Positions 9,286 to 19,960 are shown, numbered from the stretch's first letter. The stretch is DNA of 33,886 bases from an uncultured Planctomycetaceae bacterium (GCA_903924405.1 CAIYBH010000241.1:1-33886); one strand, 5' to 3'. Program-made: numbers and translations. The notes: generated by a model from the letters alone, not told the origin.

Positions 9286-9900
9286 CGGTCGAGAGACTGT
9301 GTTGCTGAGTGTTGTCGGGGGGCGGTACCGACAAGGGGGCGGCGGCTGGTCTGTTGTCCGATGATGTCTGAGACTTGCCCCGCTGGCTGACTCGATGGAG
9401 GCCTTCCATGACGGGACCAGCACCCTTCTGATCGGCGGTTGCGATCATGAGGCGACTTGGAATTCGTTAAGTTGCCTGGTGTCGAAACGTGTTCGCTGTA
9501 ATGTGCAGTGATTGGCCAGGATCTCGACAGGTAAAGAAACTGGCGAACAGTTCGGCATGCCGCGGTTTGTTGCGTTGTGGCGACAACTCAGGCCGGTCAT
9601 GAATGATGATTTCACGGGCGGCAGTGAGATGCGTCGTGGCTCTGGTTTGCCTGAAATCTGCAAAAGCGGCAATTCGTCTGCCGAACTCCGCTGCGACTCG
9701 CCGTTTCAAATTCCGTGTGGCCGGGTAAACTGCAGAGGTCCGGACCAGATTCCCGGGGCAGGCGGAGTTGTCTGTGAGAGATTCACGGAGGTCCCTGTTT
9801 GCGTCTGGTGGCATTCTGAGACTGGAACAGTGGCCTGTTTTTCAGCAGGTGCTGTCTGAGTACCTCGGCCCGTTCAGAGCGAAAGAGCGGGGAGGGGCCA
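9286..9900. other. Long intergenic region before the FtsK-like gene
   Basis: No convincing gene: open frames on both strands have no recognisable family or start context. It contains an inverted repeat TTGTCGG (9312-9318) / CCGACAA (9328-9334) and a further TTGTCCGATGATG at 9354-9366. These resemble TTGTCCGA elements upstream of the giant surface-protein gene. A GGGGAGGGG stretch (9889-9897) precedes ATG 9901. Several near-matches to sigma-54 promoters were checked and all had wrong spacing. Confidence 0.5.
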
Positions 9901-12900
9901 ATGGGAATTCGCAGCGAAATGCAGATCCGACCAAAGAACTCCGGCAACCCGGCTGGAGCGATGAAGGCCTTCGTCATGAATTCTGAGCCATGGAATGTGG
10001 ACAGTCAGCTGCGTCAGTTGCAGGAGCTTCGGGCGGGCACACGGGCGGCGCAGCAGCGGGCGGCGGTGATTGAGCACCAGTTGCGGGAGCTGGATGATCG
10101 TGAGGAAGAATTCCGGCTGCAGCTGCAGGAAATGAGTACGCGTAAGTTGCAGGTGCAGGAGGATACGATTCGTTCGGAGACAGAGTCACGTCGCCGGGAT
10201 CTGATTTCGAATTATGAATCGCACCGCGACCAATTGAATCGAAATGCGGCGGCACGCCTGCGAGAGCTGGAGGTTGCCGGGAAGGAGGCCACGGCGGCGA
10301 TCAGAGCGCGTCTGCAGAACGAGCTGTGGGTTCTTCAATCGGTCTGCGACGAGAACCAGGAGGACACTCCTGTGCGTCAGGCGGAGCGGGCGAGGGGTGA
10401 CTTTCAGGCGCAGCAGAAGTGGCTGGAGCAGCGATTTGCGGAGCTGGACGAACGTGTGCGACTGAGTGCGGAGTATCTGAATCAGTGTCATGCCGGCATG
10501 GATGCCGCGTTACCGTCGCCGGTTGTGGAGGCGAAGTCGCGGGACGCGGCGCGGGTTCAGGCGACGGAATTTGCGGACCGTGCGATGATCGCGGCAGCGG
10601 CGATCGACCATCCGTCGCTGCCGCAATGGATTCTGGGATGGCGGATTCTGGGCCTGGGATTGCTGGTGTTTCTGGTGATCTCGGTTTTTGTCACGATTGC
10701 CCGCGCCGATATTTCTCTGTTTCTGAACCCGTTGGCAGGTCGTCCTGACTGGCAGTGGCTGGGGGTCGCCAGTGGGATCGGGGGCGGGTTATCGTTTCTG
10801 ACGGTGATGGTGCTGTTGAGTGTGGTGCAGAGTCGATTGCGGGGAGCATTTGAAGAGTTGCTGCAGTGTGTTTCGAATGCCCGGGCGCTATCTGAATTCT
10901 GGCAGGTCCGCAGTGGCGCGGAGTTGAAGAAGCTGGAGGCTGCAGCGGAGCGGTGGAGTGCGGACGTGCAGCTGCGTCGGGAGCAGCGGGCCGCGGGATT
11001 TGTGGAGTTGGCGGAGGCGGAGATCCTGGAACTGGAACAGTCCACTGACGATTCGCGAAAGCAGGAGCAGGAGTGGCTGAATCGGGAACTGGCGCTGCTT
11101 GGTGCGGAGCACAAGCAGCGTCTAACGCGACTGGAAACGGAGGAAGCTGAGCGACAGACGTCCAGTCGGCAGCGTCAGCACGAGGACGATCAGCGGGCGC
11201 TGCAAAGCAGTCTGGAGCAGCATCGCAGTCGTCGCCAGACGCTGTCGGTGGAACTGACCACGGTGGTGGCTCAGTGGAAGAGCGGTCTTTCGTCGGCGCG
11301 GCAGCTGGCTTCGGTTTCACGCGATGAGGCGTCAGTGTTTCCGGGTTGGGAGCGGATGAAGCAACTGCGGTGGGTGGTTCCCGGCGAGCTGCCGGGCGTC
11401 ATTCCTGTGGGTGTCTTCTCTGCCGACTTCCCGGCACATCCGGACAGGGGGCTGATGGAGTCTGGGGAACATCAGCGCAGCGTGCGATTTGAGTTCCCTG
11501 CATTACTGCGATTTCCTGTGGATACCTCGATCGTGGTGCAGCACGATGTCGCTGGTCGTGAAGTGGCGCTGGACTTTATTCGCGCGATTCTGTTGCGGCT
11601 GCTGACCAGTGTCATTCCGGGGAGAATTCAATTCACGCTGATTGATCCGGCCGGGCTGGGGCAGAGTTTTTCGGCGATGATGCACCTGGCAGATTTTGAT
11701 GAGCTGTTGATCAGCAATCGGATCTGGACGGATGCTGCCCAGATTCGGGATCGGCTGCAGAAGGTAACGGAACACATGGAGAGTGTGTTTCAGACCTATC
11801 TGCGCAGTGAATTCGAGACGATTGAGGAATACAACCGTGCGGCGGGCGAGGTTGCGGAGCCCTATCATTTTGTGGTGATTGCTGGTTTTCCGGCTGGGTT
11901 TACCGAGGAAGCGGCGAAGCATCTGACCGCGATTCTGACCAGTGGTCCGCGGTGTGGAGTGCATACGATTCTGGCATGGTCACCCGATCAGCCGCTGCCG
12001 AGAAATTTTCCTGCTGAGACTTTGCAGCAATGTGCTCGACAGTTTGTCGTTCGGCAGGAGCAGGTTCTGCCGAGGGGAATGTCGGTGGCGGGAGCGGGAC
12101 GACTCGGAGATGCCAGCGTGGCGTCGGTCGATGACCTGCGGCAGCCCGGCGAACTTGCTGGTAAACCGGAGCAATCCAACGCAGTACGGTTTGCGGCGAT
12201 GACGGCTCCGGACGCAGGCACCTACGTCAATCTGGTGCGATTGGTTGGCGAACAATCGCGGGACGCTCGACGGGTGGAAGTTTCCTTTTCCCGGATTGCG
12301 CCGCGTCCGGATGTCGTATGGGGTCTGAGCACAGCGGAGGGTGTTGATTTGCCGATTGGTCGAGCCGGTGCGGCGCGACTGCAGTATCTGAGGCTGGGGC
12401 GAGGAACCAGTCAGCACGTATTGATTGCCGGCAAGACGGGGTCGGGTAAGTCGACGCTGATGCACATCCTGGTGACGAATCTGGCCTTGTATTACAGCCC
12501 TGCGGAAATTGAGTTCTATCTGATTGACTTCAAGAAGGGTGTGGAATTCCGGACCTATGCCGCCTGCGGCCTGCCTCATGCCCGCGTGGTGGCGATTGAA
12601 AGTGACCGGGAGTTCGGGCTGAGCGTGCTGGAGCGGCTGGAGGAAATCCTGCAGGAACGTGGCGACATGTTTCGTGCGCGAGGTGTGCAGGATGTGCCGG
12701 CGTTTCGTCGTCAGTTTCCCGGGGAAGCTATGCCCCGTGTTTTGCTGATGATTGATGAGTTTCAGGAGTTCTTCACCTCAGAGGATCGGGTATCGGCGCG
12801 TGCAGCGCTGGTTCTGGATCGTCTGATTCGTCAGGGGCGTGCATTCGGGATCCACGTCATTCTGGGCTCACAGACACTGGGTGGGGCGTATTCGCTGGCA

Positions 12901-14154
12901 CGCAGCACCCTCGGGCAGGTCGCCATACGAATTGCCTTGCAGTGCAGTGAGAGTGATGCGCATTTGATTCTGAGTGAGGACAATTCGGCCGCGCGACTGC
13001 TGACGCGTCCGGGTGAGGCGATCTACAACGATGCCAACGGCATGGTGGAAGGCAATCATCCGTTTCAGATTGCCTGGCTGGATGAGGAAAAACGTGAGGC
13101 ACTGCTAAGTCCGCTACGGGCGCGTCCGGGTTTTGCTGCAGAGGGACGTGCGGCCATGGTGGTGTTTGAGGGCAATGTCGCGCCTCGGATTGAGCAGTGT
13201 GCAGAGATACAGAGTTGGATGAGTGCTGCAGATCCTGAGTTGGTGGGATCAGAGACGGAAATGCCGGTCTGGGTCGGCGCCCCGGTGGCGATTGCCGACC
13301 CGGTGTGTGTCAGGTTCCAACGCACCGGGGGCCAGAATCTGCTGATTGTCGGGCAGGAAAGCGATGTCGCTGACGCGCTACTTGCCAGCGCGGCCGGCAG
13401 TTGCTGTCTGTCGCATCGTCGTGGTTTGTCAGCAGACGTGACTGCCCAGTTGATCCTGCTGCACGATGGCCGTGATCGCGTCTCGTGGCAACGATTTTCC
13501 GAATCGGAATTTGCAGCCTGTGGGCATGGTTTTCAATTGTGCGACGCTGCGGAGACTGATGCGGTGGTGGAAGCGTTGTGGAATCGCATGACCGCTCGGG
13601 AAACTCAGGGGACTGCCGATGGGGAGGGCACGTTGCTTCTGGCGATTCGGAATCTGGGACAGTTTCGAACGCTGCGACGGGACGACGACGACTTCGGGCT
13701 GGGAAGTTTTGGTGCGGCGAAGGAGATGACGACGGCTTCACGTCTGGGGGAATTGATCAAAAAAGGACCACTGGTTGGCATCCATGTGTTGCTCTGGGCC
13801 GATACGTTTTCCAATGCTCTGAGGTGGCTGTCGACATCGTTGCTGCGTGAATTTGACTCACGGGTTGCGTTCCGCCTGAACCAAACGGATTCGGCCAGTC
13901 TGATCGACACACCGGCTGCTGCCGCACTCCCACCCGGGCGTGCGATTCTTTATCGGGATCAGACGGGTTCGGCGGAGCGTTTTCGTCCATTTGGCTGGCC
14001 CACAGGCGACTGGTTACGTGGTCTGAGCACTGGCGAAGTGATCCCTGGCGAACGGGTAGAGGCTGTGAGCCATGATCGCCTCGACAGATCGAAGTCCCCG
14101 TCGTCAGAGTTTTCGGACGACCTGCCGGACATCGATCAGTTGCTGATTGAGTAG
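9901..14154 (+). CDS. Giant membrane FtsK/SpoIIIE (EssC-like) ATPase with coiled coils
   Basis: 1417 residues. The order is: charged coiled coil (about 30-200), two membrane segments (248-268 and 287-311), a second coiled coil (about 330-470), then three ATPase-like modules. The first module (about 520-730) lacks a Walker A. The second is canonical FtsK/SpoIIIE: GKTGSGKST (844-852), IDFKKGVEF, Walker B LLMIDEF (Asp952-Glu953) and GIHVILGSQ. The third (about 1120-1390) has a degenerate loop VGQESDVAD. A two-helix membrane anchor with tandem ATPases, only some competent, recalls EssC/EccC of type VII secretion rather than chromosome-segregating FtsK; no gamma domain is seen. No WXG100-type gene is adjacent, so substrate (protein or DNA) is open. 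ATG 9901 follows a GGGGAGGGG; ATG 9961 and ATG 9976 (MNSEPWNVDSQLRQL, with AAGG 8 bases upstream) are alternatives. Confidence 0.85.
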   Translation: MGIRSEMQIRPKNSGNPAGAMKAFVMNSEPWNVDSQLRQLQELRAGTRAAQQRAAVIEHQLRELDDREEEFRLQLQEMSTRKLQVQEDTIRSETESRRRDLISNYESHRDQLNRNAAARLRELEVAGKEATAAIRARLQNELWVLQSVCDENQEDTPVRQAERARGDFQAQQKWLEQRFAELDERVRLSAEYLNQCHAGMDAALPSPVVEAKSRDAARVQATEFADRAMIAAAAIDHPSLPQWILGWRILGLGLLVFLVISVFVTIARADISLFLNPLAGRPDWQWLGVASGIGGGLSFLTVMVLLSVVQSRLRGAFEELLQCVSNARALSEFWQVRSGAELKKLEAAAERWSADVQLRREQRAAGFVELAEAEILELEQSTDDSRKQEQEWLNRELALLGAEHKQRLTRLETEEAERQTSSRQRQHEDDQRALQSSLEQHRSRRQTLSVELTTVVAQWKSGLSSARQLASVSRDEASVFPGWERMKQLRWVVPGELPGVIPVGVFSADFPAHPDRGLMESGEHQRSVRFEFPALLRFPVDTSIVVQHDVAGREVALDFIRAILLRLLTSVIPGRIQFTLIDPAGLGQSFSAMMHLADFDELLISNRIWTDAAQIRDRLQKVTEHMESVFQTYLRSEFETIEEYNRAAGEVAEPYHFVVIAGFPAGFTEEAAKHLTAILTSGPRCGVHTILAWSPDQPLPRNFPAETLQQCARQFVVRQEQVLPRGMSVAGAGRLGDASVASVDDLRQPGELAGKPEQSNAVRFAAMTAPDAGTYVNLVRLVGEQSRDARRVEVSFSRIAPRPDVVWGLSTAEGVDLPIGRAGAARLQYLRLGRGTSQHVLIAGKTGSGKSTLMHILVTNLALYYSPAEIEFYLIDFKKGVEFRTYAACGLPHARVVAIESDREFGLSVLERLEEILQERGDMFRARGVQDVPAFRRQFPGEAMPRVLLMIDEFQEFFTSEDRVSARAALVLDRLIRQGRAFGIHVILGSQTLGGAYSLARSTLGQVAIRIALQCSESDAHLILSEDNSAARLLTRPGEAIYNDANGMVEGNHPFQIAWLDEEKREALLSPLRARPGFAAEGRAAMVVFEGNVAPRIEQCAEIQSWMSAADPELVGSETEMPVWVGAPVAIADPVCVRFQRTGGQNLLIVGQESDVADALLASAAGSCCLSHRRGLSADVTAQLILLHDGRDRVSWQRFSESEFAACGHGFQLCDAAETDAVVEALWNRMTARETQGTADGEGTLLLAIRNLGQFRTLRRDDDDFGLGSFGAAKEMTTASRLGELIKKGPLVGIHVLLWADTFSNALRWLSTSLLREFDSRVAFRLNQTDSASLIDTPAAAALPPGRAILYRDQTGSAERFRPFGWPTGDWLRGLSTGEVIPGERVEAVSHDRLDRSKSPSSEFSDDLPDIDQLLIE

Positions 14155-14350
14155 GGGCTGATGGAATCGTGGCAGGCGGGCTGGCGAAGCGATGTGATTT
14201 CTGATGTCGATGGCGTTGCCGTGGGGATGCTGTTGGCAGGGCATCGCTGTAGAGGGGCATGAAGTGGGTTGGTGACTGCTTTTGCTGATGCTGTGTTTTC
14301 CTGACACTGGTGTTGTACGGTGCAGGGGCGATGGGTATGAGGCGGGAACG

Positions 14351-14381
14351 AAAAAAGCCGGAGGCTTGAGGCCGTCCGGCT
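14351..14381 (-). terminator. Rho-independent terminator of acnA (minus strand)
   Basis: Read on the minus strand, AGCCGGA pairs with TCCGGCT (14375-14381 with 14356-14362), with an inner GGC/GCC pairing and a five-base loop. Six T residues follow (14351-14356 as A on the plus strand). It lies 36 bases after the acnA stop. There is no T-run on the plus side, so it serves the minus strand only. Confidence 0.93.
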
Positions 14382-14416
14382 TGAGGTTCGGGATTGATTT
14401 CTGTTGCAGACAGAGA

Positions 14417-17086
14417 TCAGGATTTCGCCAGTTGTCGCAGCACGGTGTGCAGAATTCCGCCGTTTCGGTAGTAGACCACTTCGACGGGGGTATCGATCCG
14501 ACAGGTGGTAACGAAGAGAATCACTTCGCCGTTCGGTTTGCGGGCCATGACTTCGACGGCCTGTCGGGGGGCCAATTTGTCATTGAGGCTGATGTCGAAG
14601 GTTTCGGTTCCATCCAGGCCGAGGGATTCCCGACTTTCGCCTTCGCGGAACTGCAATGGAAGGACTCCCATGCCGACGAGGTTTGAACGGTGGATGCGTT
14701 CGAAGCTGGTGGCAATCACGGCACGGATACCGAGGAGGTAGGTGCCCTTGGCAGCCCAGTCGCGGCTGGAGCCGGTTCCGTATTCGGCGCCGGCGAGAAC
14801 GACGAGTGGGGTTCCTTCTTCGCGGTACTTCATGGCCGCGTCGTAGATTGAAGTTTGTTCACCGCTGGGGAAGTGTATGGCGACGCTGCCTTCGGTGCCC
14901 GGAGCGATCAGGTTTTTGAGGCGGATGTTGGCAAAGGTGCCTCGAGTCATGACTCGGTCATTACCGCGACGAGCGCCATACTGATTGAAGTCTTCGGGTT
15001 TGACGCCCTGAGCCTGCAGGTATTTTCCGGCGGGGCTGTTGGCCTTGATGGACCCGGCCGGGCTGATGTGGTCGGTGGTTGTGGAATCACCGACGGACAC
15101 AAGGCAGCGGGCGGATTCGATGGATTGAATAGGGGCTGGTTCAGCGGGCATGTCTACAAAGAACGGAGGTTCCTGGACATAGGTGCTGTGTTCATCCCAC
15201 TGGTAGAGGTCACCGGTGCTGCCGGTGATTTTCTGCCATTCCGGTGGTCCCTGCGTCGCCTGGCCGTACTGTTCAGTGAACATTTCGGGAGTCATGGATG
15301 CGGCGACGGTGTCAGCGATTTCCTGCTGGGACGGCCAGAGATCTCTGAGGTAAACGGGTTGTCCCTGAGGATCTGTGCCGATCGGCTGATTGACCAGGTC
15401 GATATCGACGGTTCCGGCGATGGCGTAGGCGACCACCAGCGGCGGGCTGGCAAGATAATTGGCCTTGACGAGTGGATTTACGCGGCCTTCGAAATTGCGA
15501 TTTCCGGAAAGCACAGCGGCGGCGATCAGGTCACCGGATATGACCGCTTTGGCCACGGGTTCCGGGAGTGGACCGCTGTTACCGATGCAGGTTGTGCAAC
15601 CGTAACCGACGGTCTGGAAGCCGAGTTCATCGAGGGGTTTATCAAGTCCGGCTTTGCGGAGGTATTCTGTGACGACGCGGCTTCCTGGCGCGAGGCTGCT
15701 TTTGACCCACGGTTTACGCTGCAGCCCGCGAGCGACGGCATTGCGGGCGACCAAGCCTGCGGCGAGCATGACGCTGGGATTGCTGGTGTTGGTACAGCTG
15801 GTGATGGCGGCGATCACCACAGCACCGTCGGTGATTTCGGAGGGGGACTGTGGGTCTTCGACTTTCACAGGTGCGGATGCCTGCGTTTTGCCGAAGGTCG
15901 GCATTGCCTTTTTCCACTCGGGCAGCATGTCTTTCAGCAGAATGCGGTCCTGTGGACGGCGTGGTCCGGCGAGTGACGGGACGACATCGGCGAGGTTCAG
16001 TTGCAGAGTGCTGGTGAAGCGAGGTTCAGGCGATGACGAGGTGCGGAACAGTCCCTGTTCCTTGTAGTAGCGTTCGACCAGATCGATGATGTGTTTGGGA
16101 CGGCCGGTACGTTCGAGGTAGCGGAGCGTTTCGGCATCGACGGGGAAGAAGCCCATGGTGGCTCCGTACTCGGGGGCCATATTGGCCAGCGTAGCGCGGT
16201 CAGCGAGGCTGAGTGTATCGAGACCGGGGCCGTAGAATTCCACAAATTTGCCGACGACCTTATGAGCACGCAGCATCTGTGTGACGGTCAGGACAAGGTC
16301 CGTCGCGGTGGAACCTTCGGGCAGCTGGCCGGTGAGTCGGAATCCGACAACTTCCGGGGTGAGCATATAGATCGGTTGTCCGAGCATGACAGCTTCGGCT
16401 TCGATGCCGCCCACGCCCCAGCCAACGACTCCCAGACCATTGATCATGGTGGTGTGGCTGTCGGTTCCGACTAGGCTGTCGGGATACGCGACACCGTTGG
16501 TGGTCATGACGACGTTAGCGAGGTATTCGAGATTGACCTGATGCACGATACCGGTCGCTGGCGGAATGACGCGGAAGTTGTTGAACGCCTTCTGGCCCCA
16601 GCGGAGAAACTGGTAACGTTCGATGTTGCGTTCGAATTCGATTTCCACATTGCGCTGCAGGGCGAAGCGACTGGCAAACTCGTCAACCTGCACGCTGTGG
16701 TCAATGACGAGATCGCAGGGGACGAGCGGATTGATTTTCTTTGGATCGCCGCCCATGCGAACCATGGCACTGCGGAGAGCCGCCAGGTCAACGACGGCGG
16801 GGACGCCGGTGAAGTCCTGCAGCACGACGCGTCCCGGCTTGAAGGGAACTTCAATCTCGGCGGGCTTTGCGGCATTCCAGTTGGCGAGGTTATTGACGTC
16901 ATCAGCCGTCACCACGAAGTTGTCGACGTTGCGCAGACAGGCTTCGAGCAGGACCCGGATGGAGTACGGAAGCGTTTCAATTTCTCCGATGCCGTCGTCG
17001 ATCAGCTTTCGCAGGCGGAAATACCGGACATTTCCGGACGACGTGGACAACGTTGCTTCTGCACCGAACGGATTGGTTGGGCTCAT
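14417..17086 (-). CDS. acnA: Aconitate hydratase
   Basis: 889 residues, matching the AcnA/IRP1 class length. The start at 17086 ([20 protein letters not shown]) fits the family; the open frame runs another 132 codons upstream but has no homologous sequence. The [4Fe-4S] ligands are Cys431 ([13 protein letters not shown]), Cys497 and Cys500 ([13 protein letters not shown]), close to E. coli AcnA numbering. Active-site and substrate regions include [25 protein letters not shown] split over two motifs, [17 protein letters not shown], and [10 protein letters not shown] near the end. It interconverts citrate and isocitrate in the TCA cycle. It is read in the same direction as the upstream symporter gene but separated by 359 bases, and has its own terminator. 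Confidence 0.97.
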   Translation of the reverse strand: MSPTNPFGAEATLSTSSGNVRYFRLRKLIDDGIGEIETLPYSIRVLLEACLRNVDNFVVTADDVNNLANWNAAKPAEIEVPFKPGRVVLQDFTGVPAVVDLAALRSAMVRMGGDPKKINPLVPCDLVIDHSVQVDEFASRFALQRNVEIEFERNIERYQFLRWGQKAFNNFRVIPPATGIVHQVNLEYLANVVMTTNGVAYPDSLVGTDSHTTMINGLGVVGWGVGGIEAEAVMLGQPIYMLTPEVVGFRLTGQLPEGSTATDLVLTVTQMLRAHKVVGKFVEFYGPGLDTLSLADRATLANMAPEYGATMGFFPVDAETLRYLERTGRPKHIIDLVERYYKEQGLFRTSSSPEPRFTSTLQLNLADVVPSLAGPRRPQDRILLKDMLPEWKKAMPTFGKTQASAPVKVEDPQSPSEITDGAVVIAAITSCTNTSNPSVMLAAGLVARNAVARGLQRKPWVKSSLAPGSRVVTEYLRKAGLDKPLDELGFQTVGYGCTTCIGNSGPLPEPVAKAVISGDLIAAAVLSGNRNFEGRVNPLVKANYLASPPLVVAYAIAGTVDIDLVNQPIGTDPQGQPVYLRDLWPSQQEIADTVAASMTPEMFTEQYGQATQGPPEWQKITGSTGDLYQWDEHSTYVQEPPFFVDMPAEPAPIQSIESARCLVSVGDSTTTDHISPAGSIKANSPAGKYLQAQGVKPEDFNQYGARRGNDRVMTRGTFANIRLKNLIAPGTEGSVAIHFPSGEQTSIYDAAMKYREEGTPLVVLAGAEYGTGSSRDWAAKGTYLLGIRAVIATSFERIHRSNLVGMGVLPLQFREGESRESLGLDGTETFDISLNDKLAPRQAVEVMARKPNGEVILFVTTCRIDTPVEVVYYRNGGILHTVLRQLAKS

Positions 17087-17202
17087 ATGCTGACTCAGGA
17101 AGTTCTGAAGAAAACGGGGAATTCGACCTGGGAAAGTTCGACCGGGTGAAGGACCAGCCCTGGGGAAGCCGAAGGCCTGGATCCAGCGTTCACTGACCCG
17201 CC

Positions 17203-17211
17203 ATTCTAACA
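17203..17211 (-). promoter_or_regulatory. Candidate extended -10 promoter of acnA
   Basis: On the minus strand TGTTAGAAT forms an extended -10 (TG-N-TAGAAT, 5 of 6 in the hexamer), 117 bases before the aconitase start. The -35 region is poor, as is usual for extended -10 promoters. The rest of the 359-base gap (17087-17445) holds no convincing gene. Confidence 0.4.
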
Positions 17212-17445
17212 TGAGAATTGCAACATTCGACGGAAAGCGGGTGCTTCTGCCGGAGCGGATTGTAGAAAACGGCAGATCTCCCGCAATTGCAGCGTATTGA
17301 CCGGCAAACGAGCGAGAAAATCCCGGAAAATCGCGATGGAAAAGCCCGGTTTTTGATTGAAATTGGAGCGAGTACGCTGCTCTGGTCAGTTTGTGGGTCG
17401 TCAGATGGCGCGCTCGGCAGCTGTTCCCGTCGCTCCTCGACGACA

Positions 17446-19050
17446 TCAGGGAATACCAAGAATGGGGCGAATCAGCAGCCATGTCCCGATCGTCAGAATC
17501 GGAATTCCCACAAGGTTCAGCAGCAGTCCCCTGCGAGCCATCTCCGTCGCCGGAATCCGACCGGTGCTGAAGACAATGGCGTTGGGCGGTGTACCCACCG
17601 GCAGCATGAATCCGGCGCTTGAGGCGAGGGTGGCTGGCACCAGCAGCATTCGTGGATCCAGCTGCAGGGGCGCGGCGAGTGCCAGCAGCGCGGGGAGGAT
17701 GGCATTCACTGTGGCCACGTTGCTGGTCAGTTCTGTCAGCATTACCAGAATCAGGCAGATCACCGCCACGACGATCCAGGGTGGCTGATCACTGAGTGGT
17801 TCCTGCAGCGATTGTGCGATCCACTCAGCCAGTTTTGTGCTTTCAAACGCCGAGGCCAGAGCAAAGCCGCCGCCGAACAGCAGAATCATATCCCAGGGCA
17901 GACGAACAGCCGTGTTCCAGTCCATCAGGGGGATGGAACGCTCGGGGCGATTCTCCTGACCGGATGGCATCAGGAACATCAGCACGGACATGCCAATGGC
18001 GACGGTGGCATCGGAGATGGCTCCGCGTGCGGCCAGTTTTCCGGGTAGCTCAGGATCCACGCAGACCCATCCAATCAGACGGGCGAACCAGGCTTGCCAG
18101 CCGGCAAAGATCGTTATTTGTCCGATCACCAGAGGTTCACGCAGGATCCACAGGCATGCCGTGGCCAGAAAGATCCAGCTCATCCGGCGTTCGGCAACGG
18201 ACATTGCTCCAAGGGCTCGCAGTCGCTGTGCCAGGACTTTGCGGAGCACGTCGTCCTGTGGGCCTGATCCCGGCAGCGTCCATATCAGGCTGAGTACGAC
18301 GATGCCGAGATAGAAGAGCGCGAGTGGACCGCAGGCCAGCAGCCACTCGGAAAAGAAAATATCCGGGGCTTCGGGCATCTGCCGACGGTAGATCCCGATG
18401 GCCACACTGTTGGTCGGACTGCCTACCAGTGTGGCCATGCCACCCAGTGTGGATGCATACGCCAGCGCGAGCAGCAGCGGCACGGCCAGTTGCTGCGATC
18501 GGATGCGACCGGATTCCGCATCTTCCTCTTCAACGACTTTCAGCATCGCGAGGCCGATGGGCAGCATCATCATCGTCGTGGCTGTGTTACTGATCCACAT
18601 GGAAAGAAAAAACGTCGCCAGGGAAAAACCCAGAACCATGCGACGAGGACTGACGCCGACCACTGACACGATCCCCAGGGCAATGCGACGATGCAGGTGC
18701 CATCTCTCAATTCCGAGGGCAATCAGCATGCCTCCCATGTACAGAAAAAGACTGTCCTCCATAAACGACTTGGCGGTGTCTTTTGCCGTTGCGATGCCCA
18801 GCAGCGGAAACAGGACCAGTGGCAGCAGACTGGTGGCCGCCATGGGAATAGCCTGCGTCATCCACAACCCCGCCATCAGCACGGCCACGGAGATCAGTCG
18901 ATGGGCTTGCGCCGTCATTCCGTGCGGTGTGGGCAGGACCAACAGTACGATCGCAAGCAGTAGTAGTCCGGACAACAGCCAGTGTGCCGCGGGCCCCGAT
19001 TGGGGCACGTCTTCGGAACACTCCACCGGATCATTTTTTTCTATGGGCAC
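17446..19050 (-). CDS. SLC13/DASS family sodium:dicarboxylate (or sulfate) symporter
   Basis: 534 residues from GTG 19050, chosen because GGGAG sits six bases upstream; a TTG at 19098 would add 16 residues with a weaker site. A dozen or so hydrophobic segments fill the protein. The two inverted-repeat signature regions of the divalent anion:Na+ symporter fold are present: [13 protein letters not shown] (from Ser154) with VGSPTNS (211-215), and [13 protein letters not shown] (from Ser443) with [13 protein letters not shown]. These bind sodium and substrate in VcINDY-type transporters. Its position just upstream of aconitase suggests C4-dicarboxylate or citrate import, but sulfate or phosphate cannot be excluded from motifs alone. 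It acts in the inner membrane. No terminator is visible between it and acnA, so read-through is possible. Confidence 0.9.
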   Translation of the reverse strand: MPIEKNDPVECSEDVPQSGPAAHWLLSGLLLLAIVLLVLPTPHGMTAQAHRLISVAVLMAGLWMTQAIPMAATSLLPLVLFPLLGIATAKDTAKSFMEDSLFLYMGGMLIALGIERWHLHRRIALGIVSVVGVSPRRMVLGFSLATFFLSMWISNTATTMMMLPIGLAMLKVVEEEDAESGRIRSQQLAVPLLLALAYASTLGGMATLVGSPTNSVAIGIYRRQMPEAPDIFFSEWLLACGPLALFYLGIVVLSLIWTLPGSGPQDDVLRKVLAQRLRALGAMSVAERRMSWIFLATACLWILREPLVIGQITIFAGWQAWFARLIGWVCVDPELPGKLAARGAISDATVAIGMSVLMFLMPSGQENRPERSIPLMDWNTAVRLPWDMILLFGGGFALASAFESTKLAEWIAQSLQEPLSDQPPWIVVAVICLILVMLTELTSNVATVNAILPALLALAAPLQLDPRMLLVPATLASSAGFMLPVGTPPNAIVFSTGRIPATEMARRGLLLNLVGIPILTIGTWLLIRPILGIP

Positions 19051-19375
19051 GGTATACTCCCGCCAATCACTGAGATTCCCGGATGACCTGAATGTCAATG
19101 TCCCGGATGGTTCTAAACTGCTTTTTCAAAAAACGACGAGTTGCAAAATCAACTCGAATCAGTCCCGAATCCCGATTTTGTCCGGAAATGGTTGCCCAGG
19201 GCTCGCATTTGCTGCGGGATCCGGGCGTGAGATGAGCGAACTGGGGGCAGGTGTTGCCGGCAGCATACAAGGTGCGCTCAGGTTTCTGAACAGGGAACCC
19301 CGCGGGATCCCTGCAGCCTGTACAGGTTCTGAGACACCGCGCTGTGCACGGGCAACCACGATTTTTCCGGGAATA

Positions 19376-19436
19376 TTTGTCCGATTGATGAGATGGCTTT
19401 TCGACGCGCCCTGAAAAGACGGCAATTTCGGACAAA
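19376..19436. promoter_or_regulatory. Perfect 9-bp inverted repeat upstream of the giant gene's promoter
   Basis: TTTGTCCGA (19376-19384) and its exact reverse complement TCGGACAAA (19428-19436) are separated by 43 bases. They lie about 57-117 bases upstream of the predicted -24 element, the range where sigma-54 activators usually bind. A related TTTGTCCGG occurs at 19177. A role as enhancer site is inference. Confidence 0.4.
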
Positions 19437-19491
19437 CTTATCCTTTCCGTTAGAGCAGAGGCTGGAACGTAACGCTCGACACGACCAGTTT

Positions 19492-19508
19492 TTGGCAGCG
19501 ATGTTGCT
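19492..19508 (+). promoter_or_regulatory. Sigma-54 (RpoN) promoter of the giant surface-protein gene
   Basis: TTGGCAGCGATGTTGCT has GG at 19494-19495 and GC at 19506-19507, exact -24/-12 geometry, with good TTGGCA and TTGCT half-elements. The -12 context GATGTTGCTG is identical to that of the HlyD-gene promoter. It is the best promoter-like sequence I see in the upstream region. Confidence 0.6.
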
Positions 19509-19960
19509 GTATAGGTTTTTTCGATGAACGAGGTTCTGCCGGCGTCTATTCGCATGCCTCCCGACTTCAGGTGTCAGTCAACCGCTACTTTGTGATGGTA
19601 GTCGGGGTGGATTCGGCTTCGGCTTGTTCCGCGTGACCTGCGGTCGTGAGTCTTCGCGTCCGAGCGGTGTTTTGTCGGGGATCGCGAAGAGCGCCTTGAA
19701 GGACACCCTTTTGACACATCGATGGGTCTCCTTTCGTTCATTCAGCCGGATTGCAGCCTGCCCCCAGCGTTCGCCGAGGGGCATTCTGCTGCGCCCGCTT
19801 CATCCGTCTCCGTCTGCCAGTGGGTGAATTGGCGACGCGGCCTGGAGCCGTGTCGCGATTTTGCCTGATGTGGCAGAAGTCCATTCCGTTGGGCCACCGT
19901 CGGCAAGTCGTGCTGGCAGTGACCAACTTGTTTCCCTTCAGAGTACCAGGAACAGCAGTC

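Larger units (their letters stand above)
19051..19960. other. 910-base divergent regulatory region between symporter and giant gene
   Basis: No gene is supported. It holds the symporter's upstream region, three copies of a TTTGTCCG-type element (19177-19184, 19376-19384, and inverted at 19428-19436) and a sigma-54-like promoter at 19492-19508. The leader from that promoter to the giant gene's ATG 19961 would be about 440 bases. A TTGACA at 19711 has no -10 partner. Confidence 0.6.

Noticed and set aside
9640..9660. TGGCTCTGGTTTGCC upstream of the FtsK-like gene as a sigma-54 promoter
   Set aside because: Spacing is one base too short for -24/-12 recognition.
9512..9859. Possible 115-codon gene upstream of the FtsK-like gene
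   Set aside because: No ribosome binding site, odd composition (many Trp, Cys, Gly) and no recognisable motif; I looked here for a WXG100-like protein and found none.
9901..14154. A complete type VII secretion locus
   Set aside because: Only the EssC-like ATPase is present; no WXG100 substrate, EsaA/EccB/EccD-like or FHA gene in the window.
14855..15976. Open frame of 373 codons on the plus strand
   Set aside because: Wholly antisense to acnA, whose translation matches aconitase throughout; GC-rich coding DNA commonly leaves a long open antisense frame.
17087..17482. N-terminal extension of the aconitase frame
   Set aside because: The 132 extra residues resemble no aconitase; the family N-terminus fits ATG 17086, and a candidate promoter lies within this stretch.
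18398..19414. Open frame of 338 codons on the plus strand
   Set aside because: Antisense to the SLC13 symporter for most of its length; composition is Ser/Arg/Thr-rich with no family resemblance.
19711..19739. TTGACA as -35 box of the giant gene
   Set aside because: No acceptable -10 hexamer at 16-18 bases.
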